A stretch of 64,000 bases of DNA from positions 1 to 64,000 of the forward strand of contig JAFIFB010000061.1 of the NCBI GenBank assembly GCA_020832285.1, written 5' to 3'. The notes beneath the pieces are model-generated. The model did no database searches and was not told the origin of the DNA. It was given only the letters and a program-made list of their open reading frames with translations. This DNA is from Balneolaceae bacterium (GTDB lineage: Bacteria; Bacteroidota; Rhodothermia; Balneolales; Balneolaceae). Of this stretch, positions 25,557-34,379 are shown piece by piece (within the stretch, counting starts at the first letter, position 1; each line of letters opens with the position of its first letter). The translations under genes were made by a program, and so were the position numbers.

Positions 25557-26282
25557 TTAATCCACATCATTCATTCGTACGTGCAGGCCAAAAAAATCAC
25601 CCACTGGCAAGCCCCACTGCTGAACCGGGAACCATTTTGGAAGTCCGGTAGTGGTCCATTCAATCTCGTAGACCCTGCCTTCCAGAGCCTTGTGTATAAT
25701 TTCAATGAGAGATTTTGGTGTGTAAAAGGTAGCGGTTTCATAAAACGGATTTTTCCCGAACATTTCCTGAACACGTCGGCGCACTACTTTGGTTGAGTTG
25801 CGGTTCATCATACCAAACACAATGCCATATTTACCTACACGCACGGCTTCGCGAATCACCTTCACCGGATCTTTGTAATACTCGAATGTCGTTATGAAAG
25901 CAAGGGCATCAAACGTATGATTTTTAAATGGCATGTGGTGCGAGTCGGCCAGAACAAGGTCACCATCAAAAAGCCTGACTCCCTGGGCCAGCATGAATGG
26001 AGAGATATCTCCCCCGGTTGCCTCGATGCCTACTTCCTTCCACCATCGCGTGAATCGGGTAGTTCCGCAGCCGAATTCGAGCAGAGTATTTACACGCTTA
26101 TCTTTCTTAATGAGTCCGGCCAGAATTTTTTTCTGCCAAATTTCTGCCCGTTTATAACGGCCTTCATACCAAAGCTCGTAGCTATCGGTATGTTCGCGGT
26201 TAAAAAACCATTCATCACGCCCCTGCCACTTCTGAAGTTTTTTGGTGACGAGGCCGAATTTCTTCTTTTCGATTTGAGTCAT
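25557..26282 (-). CDS. Class I SAM-dependent methyltransferase under a TPP riboswitch
   Basis: A 241-residue Rossmann methyltransferase. Motif I reads LLEFGCGTTRFTRWWKEVG near 82-100, followed by the acidic GGDISPFMLAQGVRL, then VLADSHHMPFKNHTFDALAFITTFEYYKDP (motifs II-III) and EAVRVGKYGIVFGMMN. The best resemblance is to ubiquinone/menaquinone-type small-molecule methyltransferases, but the substrate is unknown. It is the first gene behind the TPP riboswitch (26354-26439), which is unexpected because thiamine synthesis has no standard SAM-methylation step done by such an enzyme. A hairpin in front of its ATG probably forms the expression platform. Confidence 0.8.
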   Translation of the reverse strand: MTQIEKKKFGLVTKKLQKWQGRDEWFFNREHTDSYELWYEGRYKRAEIWQKKILAGLIKKDKRVNTLLEFGCGTTRFTRWWKEVGIEATGGDISPFMLAQGVRLFDGDLVLADSHHMPFKNHTFDALAFITTFEYYKDPVKVIREAVRVGKYGIVFGMMNRNSTKVVRRRVQEMFGKNPFYETATFYTPKSLIEIIHKALEGRVYEIEWTTTGLPKWFPVQQWGLPVGDFFGLHVRMNDVD

Positions 26283-26284
26283 AA

Positions 26285-26314
26285 CAGGATTTTTTAAATG
26301 TTCAAAAATCCCTG
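26285..26314 (-). promoter_or_regulatory. Expression-platform hairpin in front of the methyltransferase start
   Basis: CAGGATTTTTT (26285-26295, + strand) is complementary, with one bulge, to AAAAATCCCTG (26304-26314). The hairpin ends 2 bp before the ATG and would cover the ribosome-binding region. No T-run follows, which fits translational rather than transcriptional control by the riboswitch. Confidence 0.45.
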
Positions 26315-26353
26315 ATCCGAACAGAGTTGACTTGCTATAGCAAATAAGACTTG

Positions 26354-26439
26354 CTGCTTCCTACGCTGGCATTACCCAGATCAGGTCTTAAGGGTATGAT
26401 CTCAGCCGATTCGTAATTTTACGGATCAGCACCCCACAG
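26354..26439 (-). ncRNA. TPP riboswitch (THI element)
   Basis: Read on the minus strand the element runs GGGGTGCTGATCCG, GGCTGAGATCATACCC, TTAAGACCTGATCTGGGTA, ATGCCAGCGTAGGAAG. These are the TPP-aptamer invariants in the right order: the GGGGUGC start, CUGAGA, ACCUGAUCUGG and UAAUGCCAGCGUAGG. CUGU/GCAG closes P1, and P3 has a short AT-rich hairpin (CCGTAAAATTACG). It opens the minus-strand cluster of methyltransferase, AIR-synthase-like, ThiE-like and Trm112-like genes, about 72 bp ahead of the first start. Ligand and aptamer are certain by motif; which genes are regulated is inferred from orientation. Confidence 0.95.
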
Positions 26440-26532
26440 TTCTTACAAATTAACAAAAATACGGCGGGATCAGAAACGAAGATTTACATTCATTTTTTGT
26501 TATCATAAGCCAAACTTAAAAATCCTGAAGCC

Positions 26533-27912
26533 ATGAAATTTAACGTTCCCCACACACTCGTTCTGCTTTTTATCCTGATGGCGGCTGCCCTGATTCTCAC
26601 CTGGCTGGTTCCATCCGGTGAATTTGAAACAGTGGTGAATGACCTGGGCCGGGAAGTGGTCGTACCCGGCACGTTTGAAACAAGTGATGAAAAGGAGTAT
26701 CTGCCTGCAACATCTCTCTTTACTGTTGTGCCCAGGGCTTTTGCCGATGCACAGGGAATAATCTTTTTTGTTCTGATTATCGGTGGAACTCTTGCAGTGG
26801 TGCGGGAGTCAGGTGCCATTGATGCACTGTTAGGGAAAGCACTAAATCGATTCGGCCATCAGCCGGGCCCTCTTCTTTTTGTGATGATGTTTGCCTTTTC
26901 CGCTGCTTCAGCCACTCTTGGCATGGCCGAGGAATACATTCCTTTCGCCATTATACTGGTTTCACTTTGTGTGGCAATGAAATTCGATTCGGTCACCGCT
27001 ATTGGTACCATGGTTGTGGGTTACAGTATCGGTTATGGAATTGCCGTTATGAATCCGTTTACCCTGCTTGTTGCCCAGGATGTGGCCGGTCTTCAGCCAA
27101 CATCGGGCATGGGTTACCGTTTGGTTCTTGCCATTCCGCTTCTTGCTGTTGGTTTTCATCATGTGTGGAGCTATGCTTCATCCGTCCGTAATGATCCGTC
27201 GTCAAGTTTGGTATATGGCACAAAGCCGCCCTCCGCCCAGGATCAGTCATCATTCATTTCTCCAGAAATGACAACCCGTAAAAAAGGGATACTGGCCGCA
27301 ACTGTACTTGTGCTGATCGCGGTAGTAGCAGGAATCGCATTTGCTGATTGGTACCTTGTTGAACTTGGCGCCATTTTTTTGGCTTTGGCTGTGATTGCCG
27401 GTTTGATCTCTGGAATTGGAATCAATCATATGGCTACTATTTTCAGTAAAGGTGCTGCTGAGCTCACCGGAACCGCCCTGCTGATCGGCTTTGCCCGCTC
27501 CATCGCCCTGCTGATGGAAGACGGTGAAATTTTACACACCGTTGTGAATACTCTCGCCATGCCCCTCTCCTGGGCGGGATCTGAGTTTGCCGCTGTCGGC
27601 ATGCTGTTTATCCAGAGTATTCTAAACTTTTTTATTCCCTCAGGCAGCGGCCAGGCCCTGGTTACCATGCCGCTGATGGCCCCGATCGGTGACATTGTTG
27701 GTGTATCCAGGCAAATAGCCGTTCTTGCATTCCAGCTTGGTGACGGCCTGATGAACATGATCGTACCCACAAATCCCGTGCTGATGGGAATTCTCGGTCT
27801 TGCAGGAATTTCTTACGACCGATGGTTCCGTTTCATCTTTCCGTTGGTAATAAAACTGATTGTTCTCTGTTCTCTTGCACTCGTTGTGGCAGTCTGGATT
27901 GGATATTCGTAA
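26533..27912 (+). CDS. YfcC/DcuC-family membrane carrier
   Basis: A 459-residue protein with about 11-12 membrane segments, of the YfcC type (C4-dicarboxylate/arginine-ornithine antiporter superfamily). Diagnostic text includes HTLVLLFILMAAALILTWLVPSGEF at the start, FSAASATLGMAEEYIPF, and NFFIPSGSGQALVTMPLMAP with the second, inverted-repeat reentrant region. Related proteins move amino acids, dicarboxylates or short-chain fatty acids. It diverges from the riboswitch cluster with a 94-bp gap to the aptamer, so it has its own promoter and is not necessarily thiamine-related. Substrate unknown. Confidence 0.85.
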   Translation: MKFNVPHTLVLLFILMAAALILTWLVPSGEFETVVNDLGREVVVPGTFETSDEKEYLPATSLFTVVPRAFADAQGIIFFVLIIGGTLAVVRESGAIDALLGKALNRFGHQPGPLLFVMMFAFSAASATLGMAEEYIPFAIILVSLCVAMKFDSVTAIGTMVVGYSIGYGIAVMNPFTLLVAQDVAGLQPTSGMGYRLVLAIPLLAVGFHHVWSYASSVRNDPSSSLVYGTKPPSAQDQSSFISPEMTTRKKGILAATVLVLIAVVAGIAFADWYLVELGAIFLALAVIAGLISGIGINHMATIFSKGAAELTGTALLIGFARSIALLMEDGEILHTVVNTLAMPLSWAGSEFAAVGMLFIQSILNFFIPSGSGQALVTMPLMAPIGDIVGVSRQIAVLAFQLGDGLMNMIVPTNPVLMGILGLAGISYDRWFRFIFPLVIKLIVLCSLALVVAVWIGYS

Positions 27913-28059
27913 AAAGTTCCTCAACACAATCCTGCATTCTATACAGCAGGTAACAACGATGGGGGCTCGCTGATTTCGCTGAAAGCGCAAATTTTTTGTG
28001 GTTTTACGAGAATTGATGTGAAGGAGTTGATATGATTTCCCCTGCTGTCCCCTCTTTCC

Positions 28060-28275
28060 TGTTCCTGCAGATTCGATGCGGGTTTTCTTCCCGGGTTCCA
28101 ACGACAACCCCTCGATACTGTATGCTTCTTTTTCAAAACTACTCGACTCGGGGTGTTTTTGGGTTCCATTTTAACCCAGGGCGTCGTTCGTCCCGATGGG
28201 CTCACTGTGCCCCACCGGGATGCCCTTGGCACGAGAAACCCCACAACCATTACTGCAGGCCCTTTATTGTTGATT
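28060..28275. repeat. Dispersed repeat, related to 59.5 kb
   Basis: GGGTTCCAACGACAACCCCT, CGATACTGTATGCTTCTTTTT, then CTCGGGGTGTTTTTGGGTTCC closely match 59513-59603. Downstream is the word CCGGGATGCCCTTGGCACG, which also occurs (as GGGATGCCTTTGGCAAGG) inside the 21.6-22.1 kb element. The gap 27913-28378 shows no gene. Confidence 0.6.
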
Positions 28276-28378
28276 TATGAGCCAAATGTCTTCAATATTT
28301 CGTGATAAAGATCGAAATTACTACATTAAACAGGGGTAACCTGATCACACTCTAACTCTAATCAAACTGCTCTCCCTG

Positions 28379-29395
28379 ATGACTGACGACAACAAAAAAA
28401 AGAATTCGTTCAGCGCCGCTTTTGGCCTGCTGATGAGAACCACTCCATTTTTACTGCTGAACCTTGCCATCTACGGCGGCTTTTTCATTGCGTCCGTTCT
28501 CTGGCTGGTTATTTTCGGGGCCATCGCCTATTTCTTCAGTACCCGCATTGAGCTTCTTTCCATAATCTTTTTTATGATTGCTGTGGGTGGTCCCTATACA
28601 GTTTTAATTTTTGGCAAGCGATACATTCTCTACCTCGTTAAAGGTGCTCACATTGCCGTGCTCACGAAACTTTTTTTAGATGGTGAACTCCCAGACAACA
28701 AACAACAGGTTACGTACGGTCGTGAGGTAGTCCGGGAATATTTCAGGGATGTGAGTATTTTGTTTGCCCTTGACCGCATGATAGACCGGGTTGTAAAGCG
28801 GTTCACAAGACAGTTTGTTCGGATTGTTGATTTTCTTCCGCTGGGTGGAGGAGCTTCAAAAGTAGCAAGGTGGGCCGCGATGATTGTAAACCGATCTCTA
28901 TCTTATGTGGATGAAGCCATTCTCTCCTATGCCATCAGTAAAAATGAAAAAAATATATGGAATAGCGCCCGGCATGGAATTATTCTCTACGCACAATCAT
29001 ACAAACCGGTTTTGATGACTGCCGTTAAAGTGTGGCTGCTCGGACGAGTATTTTTCATCGGCCTGCTGATCGTTCTCGGCATTCCCGGTGTTCTGCTGAT
29101 GCTGGTTTTTGAAGCAATCTGGTTTCAGCTCATCACCATCGTGGGGGTGTTTCTGCTGACATCGCTGCTGGTACGTGCTGTTTTCGATCCATTTGCTTCT
29201 GCCTATACGCTGGTTACATACCATCAGTCTATCGAAGGAGTTGAGGTGAATAAAGAGTGGGATGATCGGCTTCAAAACGTCTCCAAATCATTCCGCGACC
29301 TGGTCGGCAAAGCCAAACAGTTTGGCGGATCAGACGGTGCAGAGGGAGCTTATAAATCAGAAGAAATTGAACAGCAACCCAGATCAGAATTGTAA
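28379..29395 (+). CDS. Hypothetical multi-pass membrane protein
   Basis: The 338-residue protein has two pairs of membrane segments (about 28-55 and 62-85; about 218-245 and 250-275) around a soluble middle rich in Arg/Lys (VREYFRDVSILFALDRMIDRVVKRFTRQF). A charged tail of about 50 residues ends in EEIEQQPRSEL. AYALSYVDEAILSYAIS-type helical text near 180 may be amphipathic. I do not recognise a family. It is convergent with yidD across a strong hairpin, and no partner gene suggests a role. Confidence 0.6.
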   Translation: MTDDNKKKNSFSAAFGLLMRTTPFLLLNLAIYGGFFIASVLWLVIFGAIAYFFSTRIELLSIIFFMIAVGGPYTVLIFGKRYILYLVKGAHIAVLTKLFLDGELPDNKQQVTYGREVVREYFRDVSILFALDRMIDRVVKRFTRQFVRIVDFLPLGGGASKVARWAAMIVNRSLSYVDEAILSYAISKNEKNIWNSARHGIILYAQSYKPVLMTAVKVWLLGRVFFIGLLIVLGIPGVLLMLVFEAIWFQLITIVGVFLLTSLLVRAVFDPFASAYTLVTYHQSIEGVEVNKEWDDRLQNVSKSFRDLVGKAKQFGGSDGAEGAYKSEEIEQQPRSEL

Positions 29396-29400
29396 ATTAA

Positions 29401-29440
29401 AAATCTCAAATTCCAATTTTGAAAATGGAATTTGAGATTT
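29401..29440. terminator. Strong hairpin between convergent genes (bidirectional terminator)
   Basis: AAATCTCAAATTCCA (29401-29415) and its exact complement (29426-29440) form a 15-bp stem over a 10-base loop ATTTTGAAAA. It lies 5 bp after the membrane-protein stop and 14 bp before the yidD stop on the other strand. Neither side has a long T-run, so efficiency is uncertain. Confidence 0.6.
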
Positions 29441-29453
29441 GAACTTTCATCGT

Positions 29454-29735
29454 TTATTGCTCTATTTCTTTCCGGGGGACAGGATCATGGCCGGAAGTTC
29501 CCCAGGGGTGGCATTTGGCCAGCCGTTTAATACCAAGCCAGGTACCTTTCACAGGCCCCCAAACCGAAATCGCCTTGATCATATAGTGCGAACAGGTGGG
29601 TGTGTGGCGGCAATTAGAACCGAGGTATGGTGAGATAGCAAGCTGATAAAACCTTACCAGTTTAATCAGAATCCAGGAAAGTGCTGCACCAAGAACCTCA
29701 GTTATCGATTTCGAAGGTTGTTCCACTGTTATCAT
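29454..29735 (-). CDS. yidD: Membrane protein insertion efficiency factor YidD
   Basis: A 93-residue protein with the YidD core: [33 protein letters not shown], then [28 protein letters not shown], including the three conserved Cys (CRHTPTCS and KCHPWG) and the Gly-x-Asp-Pro-Val-Pro end. YidD assists YidC in inserting inner-membrane proteins. The chosen start overlaps the cysS stop by 38 bp, so the two genes are translationally linked; a later in-frame start is possible but would cut the amphipathic helix. Usually yidD sits with rnpA/yidC, so the cysS link is less common. Confidence 0.93.
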   Translation of the reverse strand: MITVEQPSKSITEVLGAALSWILIKLVRFYQLAISPYLGSNCRHTPTCSHYMIKAISVWGPVKGTWLGIKRLAKCHPWGTSGHDPVPRKEIEQ

Positions 29736-31206
29736 CTTTCAGGAGTATCCCGATTTTCTGAAGATCATCCCTGATTTTATCTGATGTTGTAAAATCTTTA
29801 TTTTTTCGTGCTTCGGATCGGATCTCAATCAACAAATTGACCAGCTCTTCCGTTTTTGAGTTCTGTTCACCAGAGATCTCCTTCAAACCGAGAATTTCAA
29901 ACACAAATTCGTTTACTGTCTCTTTCATTTTTAAAAAGGTCTCCTCAGAAACTTCTGCCGGGTCAAGCTGACCATTGTGCAGGGCATTGATTTTTGCAGT
30001 AAGGTCGAACAAGGCCGCCAAAGTTTGCGCAGTATTAAAATCATCACTCATCGATTGATGACATTGTTTTAATGCACCCTGAATTTCTTTCTCTGCTTCG
30101 GATTCGGTTGAATTCTGCCCTGAAACTTCGAGCTGACCGAGCAGTTTCACCGCATTCAAAAGCCGGTTGTACCCTTTTTCGGCAGCGAGCAAAGCATCGT
30201 TCGAAAAATCAATTTTGCTTCGATAGTGCGACTGTAAAATTAAAAACCGGACAATCATTGGGCTAAAGCCTTTCTCGAGCTTCTCATGCTCACCTTCAAA
30301 AAGCTGATCAAGGGTGATAAAATTCCCGGCCGATTTACTCATCTTTGCGCCATCAATGGTGATCATATTATTGTGAACCCAGTATTTTGCCGGTTCATGT
30401 CCATAAGCGCTTTTGCATTGGGCAATCTCTGCTTCGTGATGAGGAAATTGCAGATCCAGTCCGCCTCCATGAATATCAAACTGTTTGCCCAGATATTTTA
30501 AGCTCATTGTGGTACACTCCAGGTGCCAGCCGGGATAACCTTCCCCCCAGGGCGACTCCCACCGCATGATATGGCTGCTATCGGCCTTTTTCCATAATGC
30601 AAAATCATGCGGGCTTTTCTTCTCATCCTGTCCGGCTGTATCACGGCTGCCGGCCTGGAGATCTTCCAATACTTTACCGGAAAGTTCCCCATAAGGATGT
30701 TTTTCGCGATATTTTTCAAGATCGAAGTAAATATTTCCATCTACCTCGTATGCATAGCCATTCTCAAGAATTTTTTTTACGAGAGAAATCTGTTCGATGA
30801 TATGCCCACTGGCAGTCGGCTCAATATCGGGCCTAAGACAGTTCAGGGCATCCATCCCCCGATGATAGCTGAGCGTGTAACGATGCACAATTTCCATCGG
30901 TTCCAGCTGTTCAATCCGGGCTTTTTTTAGAATTTTATCCTCTCCCTGATCCGTTTCTTCGTGCTCAAGATGACCTACATCGGTTATATTTCGCACGTAT
31001 CGAACCTTATAGCCCTTGCTCTTCATATACCGATACATCACATCAAAAGTGACAGCTGCCCTGGCATGACCGAGATGCGGGTCGCCATACACCGTTGGCC
31101 CGCAAACATAAAGACCCACAAACGGAGGGTTCAGAGGTTCAAATTTCTCTTTTTTTCTTGATAAACTGTTGTAAATGAAGATTGGAAAAGAGTCCCTTTC
31201 TGGCAT
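29698..31206 (-). CDS. cysS: Cysteinyl-tRNA synthetase
   Basis: Class I aminoacyl-tRNA synthetase charging tRNA-Cys. The HIGH-type motif is [16 protein letters not shown] near 34-49. The zinc-site region ISGW-like [14 protein letters not shown] and the KMSKS motif ([10 protein letters not shown]) are intact. The [12 protein letters not shown] stretch supplies zinc ligands, and the C-terminal DALR-like helix bundle is present. Length 502 is normal (about 460-500). It lies 22 bp downstream of folE on the same strand and overlaps yidD at its 3' end. Housekeeping gene. Confidence 0.97.
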   Translation of the reverse strand: MPERDSFPIFIYNSLSRKKEKFEPLNPPFVGLYVCGPTVYGDPHLGHARAAVTFDVMYRYMKSKGYKVRYVRNITDVGHLEHEETDQGEDKILKKARIEQLEPMEIVHRYTLSYHRGMDALNCLRPDIEPTASGHIIEQISLVKKILENGYAYEVDGNIYFDLEKYREKHPYGELSGKVLEDLQAGSRDTAGQDEKKSPHDFALWKKADSSHIMRWESPWGEGYPGWHLECTTMSLKYLGKQFDIHGGGLDLQFPHHEAEIAQCKSAYGHEPAKYWVHNNMITIDGAKMSKSAGNFITLDQLFEGEHEKLEKGFSPMIVRFLILQSHYRSKIDFSNDALLAAEKGYNRLLNAVKLLGQLEVSGQNSTESEAEKEIQGALKQCHQSMSDDFNTAQTLAALFDLTAKINALHNGQLDPAEVSEETFLKMKETVNEFVFEILGLKEISGEQNSKTEELVNLLIEIRSEARKNKDFTTSDKIRDDLQKIGILLKDDNSGTTFEIDN

Positions 31207-31228
31207 ATTGGTGAATATTTACCCCGTG

Positions 31229-31933
31229 TTACACTTCTGATGAATTGGAATGGATATAGTCAATAAAACGCTGCTGGGCTTTCTTGGTCTGGAATTTACC
31301 CCTGTACTGTGTAGTAACCGTACTGCTTTCACGGTCTTTTATACCACGGGTTGAAACACAAAGATGTTTACAATCTATAAAAACAGCTACATCTTCGGTT
31401 TCGAGTGCTTCATTCATTTCATCTGCAATTTGTAAAGTAAGACGTTCCTGAACCTGAGGACGTCTGGCAAAATAATCAACTATTCGGTTGATTTTAGAAA
31501 GCCCGATTACTTTCCCGGAACTGATATAAGCAACATGCGCTTTGCCGATGAAAGGGAGAAAATGATGCTCGCAAAAAGAAGTCACATTGATATCTTTTAC
31601 CACCACCATGTCATCATACTTGTATTTGTTGCCAAATTTTCGGGCAGTAGGTTTATTGTCGGGATTTAATCCGTTAAAAATCTCCTTCACATACATTTTC
31701 GCCACCCGGTGTGGTGTACCTTTCAGGCTTTCATCGTTTAAATCGAGACCGAGAGTATGCATAATATTTGCAAACTGCTCTTCAATCAATTCAATTTTTT
31801 CAGATTCACTCAATTCAAAAGCATCTGTACGTAGGGGGGTAACCACAGAGGTAGATACATGATCATCGCCCATCTCTTCAGCAAGTGAAGAGTCGATATC
31901 AAGCGCATCTGCCACGTTTTTTTCTTTACTCAT
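31229..31933 (-). CDS. folE: GTP cyclohydrolase I FolE
   Basis: First enzyme of tetrahydrofolate (and pterin) synthesis, turning GTP into 7,8-dihydroneopterin triphosphate. The core signature is complete: FANIMHTLGLDLNDESLKGTPHRVAKMY, DINVTSFCEHHFLPFIGKAHVAYI with the zinc Cys-His-His, IVDYFARRPQVQERLT, and CKHLCVSTRGIKDRES with the second zinc Cys. The first 45 residues are an acidic, poorly conserved extension. ATG at 31933 is preferred over a TTG at 31951. It probably heads a folE-cysS-yidD transcript. Confidence 0.95.
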   Translation of the reverse strand: MSKEKNVADALDIDSSLAEEMGDDHVSTSVVTPLRTDAFELSESEKIELIEEQFANIMHTLGLDLNDESLKGTPHRVAKMYVKEIFNGLNPDNKPTARKFGNKYKYDDMVVVKDINVTSFCEHHFLPFIGKAHVAYISSGKVIGLSKINRIVDYFARRPQVQERLTLQIADEMNEALETEDVAVFIDCKHLCVSTRGIKDRESSTVTTQYRGKFQTKKAQQRFIDYIHSNSSEV

Positions 31934-32204
31934 TGGGTTTATAATTCTCAAAATGGTGCAAATTGCCTAAACCTTAAATTTACGGGTTCCCTGAGCAATA
32001 TCATAATAGAGCAGTAATTCATTTGCCTGTTTTCACAACAGCCTTTGACAATAACCTTTTTTAATGTGTCCAAAAGGATTGAGTTATGCGCAGATATGTG
32101 TCTTATCTTAAAGTGACAGGTCGGTAACTTTGGGTAAAGGAATACAAACAAAATCCAACGCTGTCAGATCCAGTAGGTGCTGACAGGTTTTGACCGATAT
32201 TTGA

Positions 32205-32300
32205 TATCTGACTTAACAGCAGATTATCTGCGAGGCTCAGCGGATTCATCTGCGTAAATTTGCGAGAAAAAAAGGATCGGTTTTCGATTTGCAAGATTCT
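32205..32300. repeat. CTGCG-rich intergenic repeat, copy D
   Basis: ATTATCTGCGAGGCTCAGCGG, ATTCATCTGCGTAAATTTGCG, and GAGAAAAAAAGGATCGGTTT share the word order of copies A-C. It lies in the 409-bp gap (31934-32342) between folE and the aconitase gene, both on the minus strand; the rest of the gap shows no gene. Confidence 0.55.
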
Positions 32301-32342
32301 ATTTTCTATTTCTGTGAAAGTACTTGTGAAACCAGACCGTAT

Positions 32343-34301
32343 TTATGGCAGTCGATTTTTATATGTATTAATGATTCCTCCGTCCAGCAGGGCTTGTAAC
32401 TGACGGCCGCTGAGTGTATGCTCCGTTAAAAAGGTGTATCCCTGGGTTACATTTTTCACCTCCACTTCAGATCCTTCCTTAAGCTGACCTCCCAGGTTTT
32501 CCACTTTCAGAACATCGCCTTCGTCAATTTTTTCGTAATCTTTATCACTGGTAAACTCAAGGGGTGCAATGCCAAAATTGACCAGATTCTGCCACCCTAT
32601 GCGTGCATAACTTTTAGCAATCGCTGCTTTTTGTCCCAGATATCTTGGAGCAATTGCAGCATGTTCCCTGCTTGAACCCTGTGCATAATTATCTCCGGCA
32701 ATAACCACATGGCCTCCATAGGTATCGCGGGCCCTGAGAGCTTTTTCATAAAACTTCTCGTCCACAACGATGTAGGAAAACTTACTGATTTCAGGAATAT
32801 TACTTCGATATGGCAGCACCTCCGCTCCGGCTTTCAAAATTTCATCTGTCGAAATGTTATCACCCATTTTCAGCAGTACCGGGACTTCAAAATCGGTAAT
32901 CTCTTCGAACTCTGGCAAGGTGGAGATATTAGGGCCTTTTATCAGCTCTTTCTTTTTTCCATTTTCTGAAGGTGCCAGCAACATCTCCTTGTTTGTAATA
33001 TAATCCTCAGGTTCATGATATGTTGGATATTTCATACCATACAATTTTTCCAGATTCCGGGGATCGGTAATTTTCCCGGTAAGTGCAGAAGCTGCCGCAG
33101 TCTCGGGGCTGCAGAGAAATACAGAATCTTCTTTGGTCCCTGAACGATCCGGGAAGTTTCTGGGTACGGTCCGAAGGCTGTTTCGCCCGCTGGCTGGAGC
33201 CTGCCCCATTCCGATGCACCCGTTACAGCCAGCCTGATGAATTCTTGCACCGGACTGGATCAGGTGAAGCATCACGCCATTTTTAACCATATTTTCAATA
33301 ATCTGGCGCGATGTTGGATTTATATCGAGGCTTACATTATCGTGTACCCTGCGTCCCTTCACAATCTCGGAGGCTATCCAGAAATCCCGGTATCCGGGAT
33401 TGGCCGATGAACCGATATATGACTGGTAAATCTCTTCTCCTTCCACCTCACTGACTGGAACAACATTACCGGGACTACTCGGCATGGCTATTAGTGGTTC
33501 GATCGTACCAAGATCAATTTCATCGTACTCATCATACTCAGCACCATCATCAGCCAAGAGTTCCGTCCATTGGTCAACACGATTATTCTGCTCCATAAAC
33601 CGCTTCACCTCTTCATCAGATGGAAAAACAGTAGTTGTTGCACCCATCTCGGTACCCATATTAGCGATCACGTGGCGGTCCATTGTATCAAGCTCTTTCA
33701 GGCCGGGACCGAAATATTCAATCACAAAACCGCGCGCCCCTTTCACATCATATCGCCGCAGCATCTCAAGTACAACATCCTTGGCACTTACCCAATCAGA
33801 AAGTTTTCCCGTTAGTTTCACACCCAATACTTTTGGCATTTTCAAGTACACCGGCTCACCCGCGATAGCAAAGGCCACATCAAGCCCGCCCGCTCCAAGT
33901 GCAAACATTCCCATGCTGCCAGATGCCGGGGTGTGGCTGTCTGAACCGGCCAGTGTTTTACCCGGTACTGCAAAATGTTCGGTATGCACGGGATGGCTTA
34001 CTCCATTTCCCGGCCGGCTGAACCAAAGGCCAAATCTCTCTGCCGCTGATTTTAAAAAAAGATGGTCGTCCGGATTTTTATTATCGGTCTGGAGCAGATT
34101 GTGATCAACATACTGACATGAAACATCTGTTTTAGCCTTATCAAGGCCCATTGCTTCCAGCTCAAGCATCACAAGAGTGCCAGTAGCATCCTGTGTAAGA
34201 GTCTGATCAATTTTGATCCCAATCTCCGATCCCGGCTTCAACTCACCATCCACCAGGTGCGATTTTATGAGTTTCTGTGTAACGTTAAGTGGAGTTGCCA
34301 T
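32343..34301 (-). CDS. Aconitate hydratase (Aquifex-type, 652 aa)
   Basis: TCA-cycle enzyme interconverting citrate and isocitrate. The layout is the short aconitase form: N-terminal 3-layer domains with TLTQDATGTLVMLELEAMG and GSDSHTPASGSMGMFALGAGG, then the C-terminal swivel domain (GDNISTDEILKAGAEVLPYRSN, GDNYAQGSSREHAAIAPRYLG). AGCNGCIGMGQ supplies two cluster Cys. The position of the usual first cluster Cys (IGSCTNS) reads IGSSANPGYRDF, and a further Cys lies in FLCSPETAAASALTG, possibly the third ligand. Citrate/isocitrate use is likely; homoaconitate or isopropylmalate chemistry is a distant alternative. Isolated gene. Confidence 0.85.
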   Translation of the reverse strand: MATPLNVTQKLIKSHLVDGELKPGSEIGIKIDQTLTQDATGTLVMLELEAMGLDKAKTDVSCQYVDHNLLQTDNKNPDDHLFLKSAAERFGLWFSRPGNGVSHPVHTEHFAVPGKTLAGSDSHTPASGSMGMFALGAGGLDVAFAIAGEPVYLKMPKVLGVKLTGKLSDWVSAKDVVLEMLRRYDVKGARGFVIEYFGPGLKELDTMDRHVIANMGTEMGATTTVFPSDEEVKRFMEQNNRVDQWTELLADDGAEYDEYDEIDLGTIEPLIAMPSSPGNVVPVSEVEGEEIYQSYIGSSANPGYRDFWIASEIVKGRRVHDNVSLDINPTSRQIIENMVKNGVMLHLIQSGARIHQAGCNGCIGMGQAPASGRNSLRTVPRNFPDRSGTKEDSVFLCSPETAAASALTGKITDPRNLEKLYGMKYPTYHEPEDYITNKEMLLAPSENGKKKELIKGPNISTLPEFEEITDFEVPVLLKMGDNISTDEILKAGAEVLPYRSNIPEISKFSYIVVDEKFYEKALRARDTYGGHVVIAGDNYAQGSSREHAAIAPRYLGQKAAIAKSYARIGWQNLVNFGIAPLEFTSDKDYEKIDEGDVLKVENLGGQLKEGSEVEVKNVTQGYTFLTEHTLSGRQLQALLDGGIINTYKNRLP

Positions 34302-34379
34302 AGATTTTCTTTTTTAATTAACCTTATCTCTTACATAAACATACCCCTTATATTTTCGTTCGATTTTTGGAGAATATCA

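Noticed and set aside
26320-26450. Possible tRNA or other small RNA in the yfcC-methyltransferase gap
   Set aside because: Fully explained by the TPP aptamer motifs.
28032-28280. 82-codon frame between yfcC-like and the membrane protein gene
   Set aside because: Falls on the dispersed repeat shared with 59.5 kb; frames differ between copies.
33484-34104. 206-codon plus-strand open frame
   Set aside because: Antisense to the aconitase gene, Ser/Pro-rich composition typical of shadow frames.
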